The notes beneath the pieces are model-generated. The model did not search any database. It was not told the DNA's origin and saw only the letters and a program-made list of their open reading frames with translations. From assembly GCF_001625215.2 (NCBI RefSeq), contig NC_030389.2, forward strand, positions 45,063,454 to 45,127,453: 64,000 nt of DNA. The letters run 5' to 3'. The translations under genes and the position numbers were made by a program. The stretch comes from Daucus carota subsp. sativus. Taxonomy: Eukaryota; Streptophyta; Magnoliopsida; Apiales; Apiaceae. Positions 1-11,587 of the stretch are shown here, one piece after another. The first letter of the stretch is position 1, and every line of letters begins with the position of its first letter.

Positions 1-1000
1 AAAAACAGGATTGCAAGACTGTGTGAATATGAAGAGAAACATGAATACATGCAACGAAATACACAATTTAATAAATTTATTCATCTTTTTTCAAGCTAGT
101 TGAGGGGCTTCCATCGGTTCCGGTGGAAAGCCCCAATCCCTTTATTTTCTTTCATCTTCGTTGATTTTTCTTTCAATAAAACCATACTTTTTGGGTGTTT
201 GTGTGTCTCTCCTCTTGGAGTGTGTTTGGTTTGTCTCTCCTTTTGGAGTGTTTGTTATGTTTATGTTTAGTTATGTTTGGATTCGTCCGATGTTGGATTT
301 ATGGAGAATGATTTTATTGATGTTTTTTGGGATCTGAAAAGCCCGCGTCAAATATTAGCCGGCGGTAAATATGGCAAGAGCTCACCTTTCACAACCACTG
401 ATTGTTCGTCTGTTTGGGGTTTATACTTTCGGCATGTCTATAGTTGGTATCTGGCATGTAAATAGCTGGGGTGCTACTTGTTGCTGCTTTCTTTCTGTGA
501 TGTTGGTGCAATTTGGATCGTTTGGAGGATCTTTGATTTCATTTTTAGCTTTAAGAATTTTTAAATTCTATGTGTCAAACGATCAGGAAACAAATCAGCT
601 AATTCTTTTTAGCATGATATTTGTTTTCCAACCTGGTTGTGTGGTCAGTTGGGGGTTTGTCCCGATTGTATTATGTTCTGATTAATGAAATTGTTTTTCT
701 TTGTGTCAAAAAAAATAAAATTATTCATGCAATGACACAACGTTTCAATGAATATACAGACAAAGAACAGAAGAAGTATAGATGATGTTGCTTTCAGGAG
801 TGATAAAGGTTGTAATAAGGACGATGAATTTCCACATAAGTAAAAATTAGTTGTTGGGCGGACACCGATAATAAAACACACAATGTCGTTAGAAATAGGA
901 CTACTAAACTCCACTTAATCATAGATACCACACCATCTTGTTAAGTTAATTACTGGTATAAAAATCACCATCTTGTAAATGATTTAATAAGACATTTCAA
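1..1000. repeat. Third, partial copy of the F-box-unit flanking repeat, split by a retroposon
   Basis: Positions 1-84 and 717-910 together match 1203-1480 and, less closely, 11054-11560. They are the non-coding downstream flank of the duplicated F-box/P0 units. The copy is interrupted by the insertion at 85-716. There is no coding sequence here; short open frames are chance. The copy adjoins the unit starting near 1000, so the arrangement looks like a tandem duplication of the 3' flank. Confidence 0.7.
85..716 (+). mobile_element. Non-autonomous non-LTR retroposon (LINE-type end), 632 bp
   Basis: The uninterrupted copy of this locus at 1203-1290 shows the empty site, so the insert is defined directly. 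It is flanked by near-identical 12-bp repeats (73-84 and 717-728, aaatttattcat against aaaattattcat) and ends in the A-rich tail tgtgtcaaaaaaaataaa. A long direct repeat with a 3' A tail is the hallmark of target-primed reverse transcription. No ORF for reverse transcriptase or endonuclease is present. Near its 5' end is the motif ccatcggttccggtggaaag, which also occurs, slightly changed, in the retroposon at 14351-15022. Confidence 0.75.
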
Positions 1001-1508
1001 ATAATAAAATGAAAATAAATGATTGGTACACAGGTGTATATTTCGTTTGATTGGGATAAATTTTTATGTATGTTTGGATCCGTCATGATTAATGATATTG
1101 GAGTTAATAAAATTCATCATCTAACCAAAAATTGATTTTTTTCCATGATAAATCATAAAAAAAATACTTACTATACATTCGAGAATGCAAAATGTAAAAG
1201 CTAAAAACAGGATTGCAAGACTGTGTGAATATGAAGAGAAACATGAATACATGCGACGAAATACACAATTTAATAAATTTATTCATGCAATCACACAACG
1301 TTTCAATGAATATACAAACAAAGAACAGAAGAAGAATATATGATGTTGCTTTCAGGAGTGATAAAGGTTGTAATAAGGACGATGAATTTTCCACATAAGT
1401 AAAAATTAGTTGTTGGGCGGACACTGATAATAAAACACACAATGTCGTTGGAAATAGGACTACTAAACTCCACTTAATCATACACAACAGAGACAACATT
1501 GTCATTAA

Positions 1509-2081
1509 TTCATCTTCAGGCTCTTCCTTCTTTGCTGCCTACTTCGCAAGAGGCTGATCACCAAATGAAGAAACCGAAACCACAGAGCAAGCATACTGAG
1601 ACGGATCCTAGAAAGCGAGATCACAGTTAATAATTATTCCCAGCTAGGATAAACAGAGCAAAATATTGACAAACCGCAATATTAAAGGTTGTAGAATATC
1701 TTGATGCAGTTTCAAGGAAGACAGGTCTAATTTGTGTAATTGCATAGCCATTCTGGCAAAAAGAGTCCGCGGAGCAATATATTGGAGACATTTTAAATGA
1801 GTAGTGTTCATGTTATTACTGACCTTCAAAAACTCCTTAACTTTCTCAGCCTGCTTGTAGGTGTAGTCTGTTGCCAGAGACAAAGCCAGGACATTTTTAT
1901 AGGCGTTGTTGAACATGCACGGTGCTGCAGCAATACTCGGGTATGAAATGGAAAGGGAGAAAGAAGCAAGATTTGATAATCCACTCGCAAATTTCACTGC
2001 AATATCGTCTTCAGTGAGCTCAAGCATCTCTGGACCGTGGACAGAGCCATTGTCGTCTAACGACTTCACTGTCAGAGCCAT
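1509..2081 (-). pseudogene. Ribosomal P0 (uL10) C-terminal gene fragment, copy 1
   Basis: Reading 2081 down to 1824 gives 86 codons that closely resemble the C-terminal half of plant P0, with [19 protein letters not shown] and [17 protein letters not shown] donor follows at 1823, and after an acceptor ending ttctag the frame resumes at 1607 with DPSQYA, matching DPSKFA of P0. It stops at TAG 1539-1541, after which an out-of-use KKEEPEDE acidic stretch remains. The N-terminal rRNA-binding part of P0 and the conserved final SDDDMGFGLFD-type tail are absent, so it cannot be a working stalk protein. The intron is retained, so the copy was made from DNA, not mRNA. It lies directly behind an F-box gene on the same strand. 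Confidence 0.85.
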
Positions 2082-2151
2082 TACAAGGTCAGTGAGAATG
2101 AATTGTCAGAAGTGCTAAATGAATTCTTAGAAGTGCTAAATGAAGACTTAC

Positions 2152-2942
2152 TTTTTTTCTTTGTACTCTTCTGCTTCTTTCCATAATGCACATTAACAGG
2201 GATTGGGAACGTCTTGGCAATAGCATTCGGCAATGTAAACACGATGATGGCTCTCCACACAATCAGAATTTATGATGCAAAGAAAGTCCGGATAATCTTC
2301 AGGAGATCTATATCGCGTGACCTCCAGAGACTTTAAGTCATACAAAAAGAAATTGGTTACCTGCTCTCGGTATTCCAGAAAGACAGTCGTCCGTACCAAA
2401 TATTTACCATTATTCAAGAAACCTACAGGAATTGAAAAACCAACTTCCTGCAATTTTATGACAAGCCTCTTCTCCCAGCGCAATTCAGATGAGAACTCGT
2501 CTTTAACTAAATTCCACATGTCAAGAAATCCAGAACCATCTTCACATCCGAGAACAGCTACTGATTCTCCAAATGCTTCCATAGCAAATTGAGTACGATA
2601 CCTAATGAATTCTTCCGGACACCTGAACTGCTGAATAGTCTCATTATTGACATCAAAACAGACTGCCAGTGGCGCGATTGATTGAGGTCCGTACCTACAC
2701 GTATCTGTTATCATATATGCAATACCATCTACAAACTTGGTAGGTTCAGGCACAACACAAAAATCAACAATTTCATCTTCATAGTGAGAATTAGTATGAA
2801 TGATGTTCCAAGAATTAGTACTCAAGCTGTAAACAAAAACGTCGAAAATAATACCAATTGTCGAAACGACTATCACCTTATAGTCATGATCATAATGTCC
2901 AAAGCTCACACCACCCGTCCTCATTAGCCAATCGTACTCGGC
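2152..2942 (-). pseudogene. Truncated F-box/FBA-type gene, copy 1
   Basis: This is a close copy of the C-terminal part of the F-box gene at 12188-13585, from EYDWLMR onward. Homology stops at 2940, so the whole F-box and about 160 residues are missing. The first 11 residues of the open frame come from LRR-gene flank instead. Near 2240 a deletion of roughly 70 bp relative to the other copy shifts the frame and gives an early stop at 2193. The FBA-like substrate-binding region is therefore incomplete at both ends. A surviving splice donor near 2151 precedes the P0 fragment, as in copy 2. It is most likely a dead duplicate. Confidence 0.85.
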
Positions 2943-2945
2943 CCT

Positions 2946-3419
2946 AAACAGAAATGCATTAATCTCCAAGCACTTCTAGACCACTAAAACTTGTAAGCTT
3001 CAGTATCTCCAATTGTTTAAGAGTCTTTTAGATGGACAACGATATGCATATAGCGTTTCCAGATTAGGAGGAAGTTCTTCAATGGACAGGAGTTGACTAC
3101 ATCCGTCAACCTCAAGACATTCCAGGTTTGTTAGCCGACTGATACTGAGTGGCAGCGCGGTGAAAGCATTTTTAGAAAGATCCAGCGTCTTTAATGATAT
3201 TGAAATTTGGGTTGATTCCACTTTTAACATTGTAGTCTCGCTTAAATTTAGCTCTCTTAAGCTTGTAATCTTCCACATCTGGCCTGGCAATTCTTTAAGC
3301 TGTTCACAACCGCCAAGACTTAAGATTTCCAATGATATCAGATTGCATATTGTGTCTGGAAGAGTTTCGAGGTTGGGGTTACCATCTAATAACAGTTCAA
3401 CAAGGTAAAATCTAAACAA
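2946..3419 (-). pseudogene. Duplicated 3' end of a TNL gene (LRR tail, copy C)
   Basis: The frame encodes about 139 residues of LRR (LLLDGNPNLETLPDTICNL, then GQMWKITSLRELNLSET and SISRLTNLECLEVDG). This matches the last LRRs of the TNL gene at 4092-5105. It has no TIR or NB-ARC exon of its own and its 5' end is cut at about 3419. It abuts the truncated F-box copy at 2940. A frame change near 3020 gives a different C-terminus (PSKRLLNNWRY). Confidence 0.8.
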
Positions 3420-3572
3420 GCTATCAATAAAGATGCAAATGTTATATGAAGTAACATAATATGAAATCTGAGATCATTGGAAATCTTAAGTCTTGGCGCT
3501 ATATTTAAAAATTATATGAAGTAAAATAACTTTTCATGTATAATTTAACTTAAGATCTAATCCTAATCTAAC

Positions 3573-3965
3573 AGAAATGCATGAATCTAAACCTCGAATC
3601 TCTTCTAGATCACTACAACTTGTAAGATTCAGTATCCCCAATTGTTTCGAAGTGGCTCGGAAATTTTACATAGATGAAAAAATATGTGCATACGGCTCTT
3701 TCAGATTTGGAGGAAGTTCAGACAAGAGTTCACTATATTCTTAAGAAATTCCACTGATAATAAGTGGCAGCACAGTTAAAACATTGTAAGAAAGATCCAC
3801 CGTCTTTGATGATAATGAAATTGGCTTGATTTCACTTTAAGCTTCGACAATTTAGGATTATAAAAATTTTAAATGATCTCAGATTGTATGTAGTGTCCGA
3901 AAGAGTTTCAAGATTGGTGTCATCACTTAATATCAGCATTTCAAGATTTCAAATTTTATCGAAAT
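3573..3965 (-). pseudogene. Degenerate TNL LRR tail (copy B)
   Basis: The stretch repeats the same 3' LRR segment as 4076-4550 and 2946-3419, for example ctagatcactacaacttgtaag at the far end, but with deletions and stops that leave no usable frame. It sits between the other two copies, so the LRR 3' end was duplicated in tandem at least twice. Confidence 0.7.
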
Positions 3966-4091
3966 GATAGATGTTGATTTGTATAAGCAGAGGACTGAAC
4001 CCAAAAAATTGTAAATCAATTGCTTTACAATTGATTTAGTGCACAAGTCTTCTGCACTGTAAATCAATTGCTTTAACAGAAGTGCAGTAAT

Positions 4092-6967
4092 CTAAACAAT
4101 CACTTCTAGACCACTAAAAGTTTTAAGCTTCAGTAGCTCCAATTGTTCAAGAGTCATAGATGGACAACCACTTGCATATAGCCTTTTCAGATTAGGAGGA
4201 AGCTCTTCAATGGACAAGAGTTGACTACATCCTTCAACCTGAAGACATTCCAGGTTCGTTAGCCGACTGATACCGAGTGGCAGCGTGGTGAAAGCTTTAT
4301 AAGAAAGATCCAGCTTCTTTAATGATATTGGAATTTGGTTTGCCTCCACTTTCAACATTGTAGTATTTCTTATACATAACTCTCTTAAGCTTGTAATCTT
4401 CCACATCTGACCTGGCAATTCTTTAAGCTTTTCACAACTGCCAATAGTTAAGATTTCCAGTGATCTCAGATTGCATATTGTGTCTGCAAGAGTTTCGAGG
4501 TTGGGGTTCCTACCTAATATCAGTTCAACAAGGTTACTAAGATTTCCTATCGAACCCGGTAAATCAGAAACACTTGTTTCCTTCATACGTAGCACTCTTA
4601 GGGATGTAATATCACCCAAATCTTCGGGCAATGCTTTCAGATTTTTGCATGCAGAAACAATCAGATATTGCAATGATCTTAGCTTGCAAATGTTGTCCGG
4701 AAGAGTTATAAGTTCCGAGTTATATGGTACATCCAACTCAATAAGGTTACCGAGCAAATGGATTGAATGTGGTAAGCTTTTAAGACCTGACATACCTATG
4801 TTGAGGTTTTCTAAGGATTCAGGCAGATTTTCAGGCAATTTTCCCAAACTTGCAGACCCAAAAAGATTAAGATGCTTCAGTGCTTTCAAGTTGCCTATAG
4901 TTTTGGGAAGACTTGCTAGCATCCAACAACCCCCTAAATTTAGGGAAACAAGCCCTGCCAACCTTCCAATTGATCTGTGTATCTTCTTCAAGCTTCTGCA
5001 ATATGCAAAATTTAAATCTACCAAAGATGGGAACATGTTGAAATCTGGAGTCGTCATTAAATCTGAAGAATATTCCATATTCAGAATCTTTAACTTCTGG
5101 AAAACCTGTAAATGTCAGTGAATGAAAGCTTCAACTTTAACCAAAAACTTGAATATACTCGAGCTTGCTGAACTGATCTAGTAACTATATAATTTATTTT
5201 TGATTTCTTTTTACAAATAAAAAATTAGTATGAAATTTTTATTTATTAAAATAATTAAAAAGTAAATTACGGAAATATGCGGTGTACAAAGTAACTAACT
5301 CATCTAATTTAGGACGGAGGTATTCAGAAGGGAGGAAGTAATCTCTAAACTATCCATCAGAATTATATTTTATTAACCTTATCCCTAAAATAAGACAAAA
5401 TATTAGCTTTCCAAAATTGTAAGAAGAAGAATTTTTAATTTCCAGTCAAAAGTTTAGTGAAAAGAAAATTCAATTTATATGAACAAATTTTTGCTCCTAC
5501 AATTCCCATGGAAGAATTAATGATTATAAATTAAAGATATTATTTTTTTTGTATGATTAAAAGATTATATCATACATAACAAGTAAAAATCCTAGATGCT
5601 GCGTATAAGTTAGAACTAACTTAACTCGGAATCTGAAATCTTTGAGAAATTGAAAATACTAATTTTGTTTTTTTTACTTTTAAAACTTGGATTTACAAAA
5701 AAGTACATAATCATTTTAGAAAATAATTTATAATAATTTTCTTATTATATTAGTAGTTTTTATATCAAATTAGTTATAAATATCAACAAATCTATCTAAA
5801 GTCTAAACATAAATTAAAAGTTACTTTCATATAATGTATTTTTTGAGAGAACTTTCATGTAATGTATTAATTATTAGTCGTCACACCTCTTTTAAATTAA
5901 ACCAAGGTAACTCTTGTAAAAATTATATAAATTATATAACTATAAACATAAAAAATATATCTAATCTACTTCTATATGTATAATATTAGTTTTTTTTAAT
6001 AATAAAAAAGAAGTTTTAATTATCAATTAAAATCTATTTTATTTGTTAAGAAAAGATTGCATGACATAAGACACAAGAGTAGTCAAAAATCAGTAAAATA
6101 TAATCTCCAATCAAATGTGGAGTAACAAATGCTATCAAGGGAAATGAGGAAATTTTGTGTATCGGGAATGCAATTAAAGAGGATTATTACTTGATCACAA
6201 GTCTATAAAATGATCTACAATAAGTTAATAATTTGTAATTATGCTGTCAGTCAAAAGATATTGTAACTAATTTTGTCCGTCAATAAATTATTAATTTATA
6301 GAAATTTTAATGCATAACACTCGAATATTATATGAAAAGTAAAATAAATATCATCACGTACCATGTTGAGCTCCATAGTTCTCATCCTGCTGTATCTAAG
6401 TTCAAGTATTCCAAGATTTGTGGGTTTGAAATCAGGCGGAAAATATTCTAAAGGACACCGCTTCCCAGATAGCCACCTTAGATCTTTGAATGTATTGTCA
6501 AAGCTTCCGATTGGATTTTGGAAATCAATTAGGTGAAGAAATCTTAAATTTTTCATCTTTTTGAATATTTCCGTCGTTAATTGGAGTCCCTCTGGTTCAC
6601 GATATATTCCTCGGTGTAATTCCAAGTCTATTTCTGATTCCTTATTGTAGTAAATACCTTCAACTGCCTCCATTTCTACACACTATATGTAACTATGCCT
6701 TAGAATAAGTGTTAATATACTCCATTAAAATACATGCGATTTTTGTTTTTGACACACATTTTAAGTGCTTTGATTATATAGTTAAAATCATTATTTAAAA
6801 AATAAAATCAAATTATAATACTAATCATATATTTTCAATAAAAAAAGGAAAATTTTAAAAATAATGATTTTAACTATACGTTAAAAAGAACTATGTGACT
6901 TATTCTTCAAATGGGAGGAAGTATTTTATTAGAAAATCTAAAATAAAAGAAAAAGGAGAGTAATGAA

Positions 6968-7018
<51 letters not shown>

Positions 7019-7454
7019 CCATTGCTCAAAACAGAACACTGTTAAAAAAAGAACAACACAGAACACTTTAGAATCAAATATGGAATCTTATCTAAAACTT
7101 GAATTAAATTCAAATTTTAAGCTGAACAACGTTTTATTATGAATGATAATAGTATCAACCATGTTTAATAATAAATATTTATTAAAAATAACATGATTCT
7201 ATGTAAAATAATCGTGCAAAAAATATATTTATATGATTCTATTCTGGATTCTGTTCTAGATTCTGTTCTAGATTCTATAATATTTCATATCAGTAATATG
7301 GATGAGTTTGGATTTAAGATTTCATATATTAAGTTTAATTAGTGTTTAGCTATGTAGTTATAACCTTAACAAATAATTATTTGTGAAAAATGAAATGTTA
7401 TGACAGTGTTCTGTGTTGTTCTTTTTTTAAAGTGTTCTGTGTGGAGTGCAACCC

Positions 7455-7504
<50 letters not shown>

Positions 7505-9726
7505 TACATTGAAATTACCTTGTTCTCCTCTGTCAACACACGATCTATATCTCTAGACAGCCAAAGCCTGCTATACTTTTCAGGATTACCCGGAGAGTTG
7601 TTACGTGCAACTTGCATTCCCATATCCCGAAGAAGATCATGCATATGCAACACATTTTTATCATCGATTGTTAGTAAACATTTTCCCTTCAAATTGTTGA
7701 TCTTCACCTTTACATAGGAATAGTAAGTCTCCAATATTTGAAACACCTTTTCTATGCCCCACCCAATGAAAAAACAAGCAATGTCAAGAAACATTTTCTG
7801 AAGATCACCATTTATAGCTTGAAAGCTAATTAGAAGGCTGTCCTCAATTTCTCTGTTAGGAGTTTCTTTCAATCTTTCAATGAATTCTTCCCATTCTTCA
7901 ACCTCGTACTTCGTATGCAAAAGCGAGCCAAAAACCTTCAGAGCCAATGGAAGCCCATCAGCTAATAACGTAATGTCTTTAGACAATTTCATCAAAGCGC
8001 CATCTGGATTAGAACCAAATCGAAATGCATGTTGTTGAAAAAGTATGAGCGACTCTTCACAGCCCAACTTATCTACCATGTATCGATGTTCAGTTTTTAC
8101 CTCAAAATATTTCAGCATATCTTCCTCCCTTGTAGTTATGATGACAACACTCCCATGACCAAACGACTTTACTCCAAATGATTCAAGCTGATCAGAGTGG
8201 TTTAAATCATCGATAACAACCAGAATTTTTTGGTCTGCTAATTTAGTTTCTATCAACTTTATTCCGCTGGCAACATCTTTAACATCCTTTTCATTTTGAA
8301 AAAGAACATCATTAAGAAGTTGCTGCTGTAAAGATTTCATTCCTTCATCTGTGCCTGAATTTGCCGTTACGTTGGCTAGGAAGCAACTGCCTTTGAAGTC
8401 GAAATATATTTTGTCAAACACAGCTCGGGCAAGAGTTGTTTTCCCAACTCCACCCATACCATGTATACCAATTTTAGTGACACCTGTTGAGCGTCCGCTG
8501 CTCAACATTGCTACTATGCTCTCAATACGAAGCTCTAAGCCCACAGTTTTCTCATCAAAACTCTTGGGATTTATCCTCGGTGAAATTTCAGCAACAATTA
8601 TTTCTATAACATCAGGTTCCTCTCTGCAATACAATTTCCTTTAGTATCAATATAATCTCCTAAAAAAATCTATGGCGCTTTCATGCTTTTATTTTTGTCA
8701 ATAGTGTTTGTTGAAGGTGAAGAAAATTTGAGACTTGGACAAAATATTTGTTTTATTAAAGGATGTTTATAATTTTTCTTATTTAATGTTAAATATACTA
8801 ATAAAAATTATTTTGTGGCTTGTCAAACAAAAGAATTTGGACTCTCATTTCGTTTGATTTCTTAAACATTAAAATGCTAATATTAACTTGAGAATATGAA
8901 ATGATAAATCATGTATTTATAATTCATAATTTAAAATGAATTATCTGTTTCCAAACACAATCTCATATTATCAAATTTTAGTAATAATCCCAGAGAGACA
9001 GCAATTTTTGAAATTATTATATTTCCTTTATTAGTTTAGAGATCACCAGAAATTACTTTTGAGGTCTTCTAATGTAACAGTAGCTTTGACATTAGAGAGC
9101 TATTTATAATTATATTTGATATACAATAAGATATGTTTTAAACAGATGAAAGAGATAAAGGGTACAAAAAAGGATCAAACTTGTTTAGTTTGTAAAAAAT
9201 TACCTGTTTTTTTCGCATATATGATTTCCTGATATGTTTGCTGCTACTTTCAGTGCATAGAGCCAGCTTTTCACTCTCAGCTCTTCATTCTTGTAATACC
9301 CTTTAGCATGACGTTGAAGAGCTTTATCATATATACTACTTTCTTTTTCTTCTTTTTCTATACCAACGTGTCGCACAACAGATGGATCAATATGGTAAAA
9401 CACAGGAATAATCAACCTCTCCTCTTTTTCGTGAAAACTGACAATATCTACCAGCTCGTCCAGGCACCAGGGAGAAGAAGCATAATCTTTGGAGAAGACA
9501 ACAATGTAAATCTTGGATGCTTTTATTGCTTTTTTCAATGCCTCTGTGATAACTTCTCCCTGGCGTAGCTTATAATCATCCTTATATGTTTTGATTCTGT
9601 GACGATCTAGTGCTGCGTATAAATGAGCGGTAAAATTTGGCCCGGTATCAGGACCGCGGTAGCTCAAGAAAACGCCCAAGTAAGAGCTGAAGAGGATAGT
9701 AGAGTCGGAGAACTTCGTGAAGCCAT
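4092..9726 (-). CDS. TIR-NB-LRR (TNL) immune receptor, TIR exon frame broken at its start
   Basis: Intracellular disease-resistance receptor of the TNL class. Exons on the minus strand: TIR about 9204-9726, NB-ARC about 7519-8626, a linker/LRR exon 6364-about 6690, and the main LRR exon 4092-5105. The TIR has GVFLSYRG, VVFSKDYASSPWCLDELV (the Glu of CLDEL is the NADase position in this family) and VFYHIDPS. NB-ARC has P-loop GMGGVGKTTLA, kinase-2 KILVVIDDL, RNBS-B SVVIITTRE, GLPLALKVFG and MHDLLRDMG. About ten LRRs follow. The only plausible start, ATG at 9724-9726, opens MASRSSPTLLSSSALTWAF and runs into TGA at 9664-9666; the TIR core is in another frame that contains no ATG. The deficit looks like a few bases missing around TWA(YD)VFLS. 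The introns carry a Stowaway MITE and a TA-flanked element. It may be a recent pseudogene or carry an assembly error; otherwise all motifs are intact. Confidence 0.85.
6720..6921. mobile_element. Stowaway-like MITE in TNL intron
   Basis: The element begins ctccattaaaat and ends gggag(g)aag with TA on both sides (6718-6719, 6922-6923). The two halves are inverted copies (left gttaaaatcattatttaaa, right ttaaaaataatgattttaac). TA duplication and ctcc...ggag ends are Stowaway (Tc1/mariner) hallmarks. Confidence 0.65.
6970..7016. repeat. (AT)n microsatellite, 47 bp
   Basis: Uninterrupted alternating A and T. It forms the left flank of the TA-targeting element that follows. Confidence 0.95.
7016..7456. 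mobile_element. Micron-like non-autonomous element flanked by TA microsatellites
   Basis: About 440 bp with terminal inverted repeats: the left arm carries acagaacact then aaaaaaagaacaacacagaacactt, and the right arm is its reverse complement (around 7403-7440). The ends read aggccattgctc and, reversed, agggttgcactcc. It sits exactly between an (AT)n tract and a (TA)n/(TATG)n tract. Elements of the Micron kind described from rice show the same habit of lying inside TA microsatellites. It has no ORF. It lies in the TNL intron between the NB-ARC and linker exons, and the NB-ARC open frame reads into it only by chance. Confidence 0.6.
7455..7505. repeat. (TA)n followed by (TATG)n microsatellite
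   Basis: A TA run followed by repeated tatg units; right flank of the Micron-like element and just inside the intron beside the NB-ARC exon donor. Confidence 0.9.
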
Positions 9727-11580
9727 TTTTTCAGACTGCAGATCAAAGACATCAGACGAGGAAATTAGAAATGATTGTAAACATTATTAGGGGGTGAAGA
9801 TGATTAGATAGGCTAAAAGTTTTGAAAAACTAATCGCTTGCATGGATCCAAAAAAGTCCACTAATACTGACAATCAGGACAGTTCAACAACTCTATTAAT
9901 ATATTAACAATGATTTATCTTGGTGGGCTTTGGTTTGTCTGTATGTTCTGTCAATGGTTTAATATATAGCTCTGTTTAGAGAGAGCTCAGATGTTGCTTC
10001 TTCTATGTTTGGATTTTACAAACTAGGAGGCCAAAGGAATACAAGAGAACATAAAATAGCAAATGAAAGAGAACCAATTAGTGAAAGAGAGTGGTTCAGA
10101 AGTCATGCTCTCCTGCTACTCGGTCCGTCTCATTTCTTTACGGGATTTTTTTAAGTAAAAACCTATAAAGAAATGATATATGATGTCACTCTTGAGATTA
10201 TTTCTGAGTAGTCAGTAAATTTATTATCTCAGTCCTGTCATTTCCGTGTACTCTGTCTTCTTCAATTTAGTTCTCTCTTCGTTCAGAAACCTCTAATTTG
10301 AATACAATTCATATATACCAAAATACCCCCAATACAAACTGTAGTTTCTCTCTCTTGTTCAATGTATCGAATCCCCAATTGGCCAGTTCCCCCAATTTTT
10401 ATCAAACCAAAATTGACACACAACTAGTAACATAGATATACACAGGGACATAGATACACGCATAGATACAAACATATAGCTACAAAGACACAGTCGATAC
10501 AAAACTGAATGGAGTTTTGTTTACCTGGAATGTTTGATTCGCTTAGGAGTTGAGAATGGAGTGATCGGCTGATGGAGCTGAGAGAATGAGAGTTGACTCA
10601 GCTCAGAGTCCTGTGAATCACTACTCAGTATCAGCATTGAATCTGAATACATAATTAGTAGAGTGATTAGGTTAGGGTTATGCGAGTTTTTTTGGCGTGC
10701 TTAGCATGTACTCATGGGCACAAACGAGATCGAAATAAGAATGATAAAGTAAGAAATGTAAAGATAGTTGTCAAATCTATTAATATTTTATACGATTATA
10801 CGATATACAAATAAGTATAGTGGTACGGTTGTTTCAAAGAAAAGTTTTCAAATAATAAAATGAAAATAAATGATTGGTAGAAAGGAGTATATTTCATTTG
10901 ACAGGGATAGATTTTCATGTATGCTTAGATCCGTCATTATTCTGAATTCTGAATAAAATTTATCTACCCAGAAATTAGTTGTTTTTTCATGATAAATCAT
11001 AAAACAACAGACTTATTCTGAATTCGAGATTCGAGAATTCAAAATGTAAAAGCCAAAAACAGGATTGATAAATCATAAAACAACAGACTTACACTGGATT
11101 CGAGATTCGAGAATCCAAAATGTGAAAGCCAAAAACAGGATTGAAAGACTGTGGGAAATGGAAAGAAACATGATTACATGCAACGAAATACACAATTTAA
11201 TAAATCTTATTCAAACAATCACACAACATTTCAGTGAATATACAAACAAAGAACAGAAGAAGGATAGATGATGTTGCCTTCAGGAGTGATAAAGGTTGTA
11301 ATAAGGACGATGATGATCAGGCTATATCAGAGATAGTCAAAGACCACCAGCAGAGTCCAGGACTTGGTCACATGGTATCTCCTCGCTTGGCATGTGAAAA
11401 CTGAATTTTTATTGACTTTAATCGCATTAATAATGATGGTCAATCTGCGCACAAAATTCTCCACTAAATAAAAAATAATTGATGGACAGACACTAAAAAG
11501 ACACCGATTAATCACGCATTCTCTTTCGAAATAGGACTACTAAACTCCACTTAATCATACATAACAGAGACAACATTGTT
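9727..11580. other. Intergenic: TNL upstream region and F-box unit 3' flank
   Basis: 9727-10840 should contain the TNL promoter; I see no clear TATA box and no coding frame. From about 10845 to 11580 the sequence repeats 1000-1530, the downstream flank of the F-box/P0 unit, and it also holds a short internal duplication (10994-11065 against 11066-11135). No RNA gene was seen. Confidence 0.6.
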
Positions 11581-11587
11581 ATTAATT

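Noticed and set aside
10118-10260. Stowaway-like start (ctcggtccgtctcatttc)
   Set aside because: No matching inverted end or TA border could be found.
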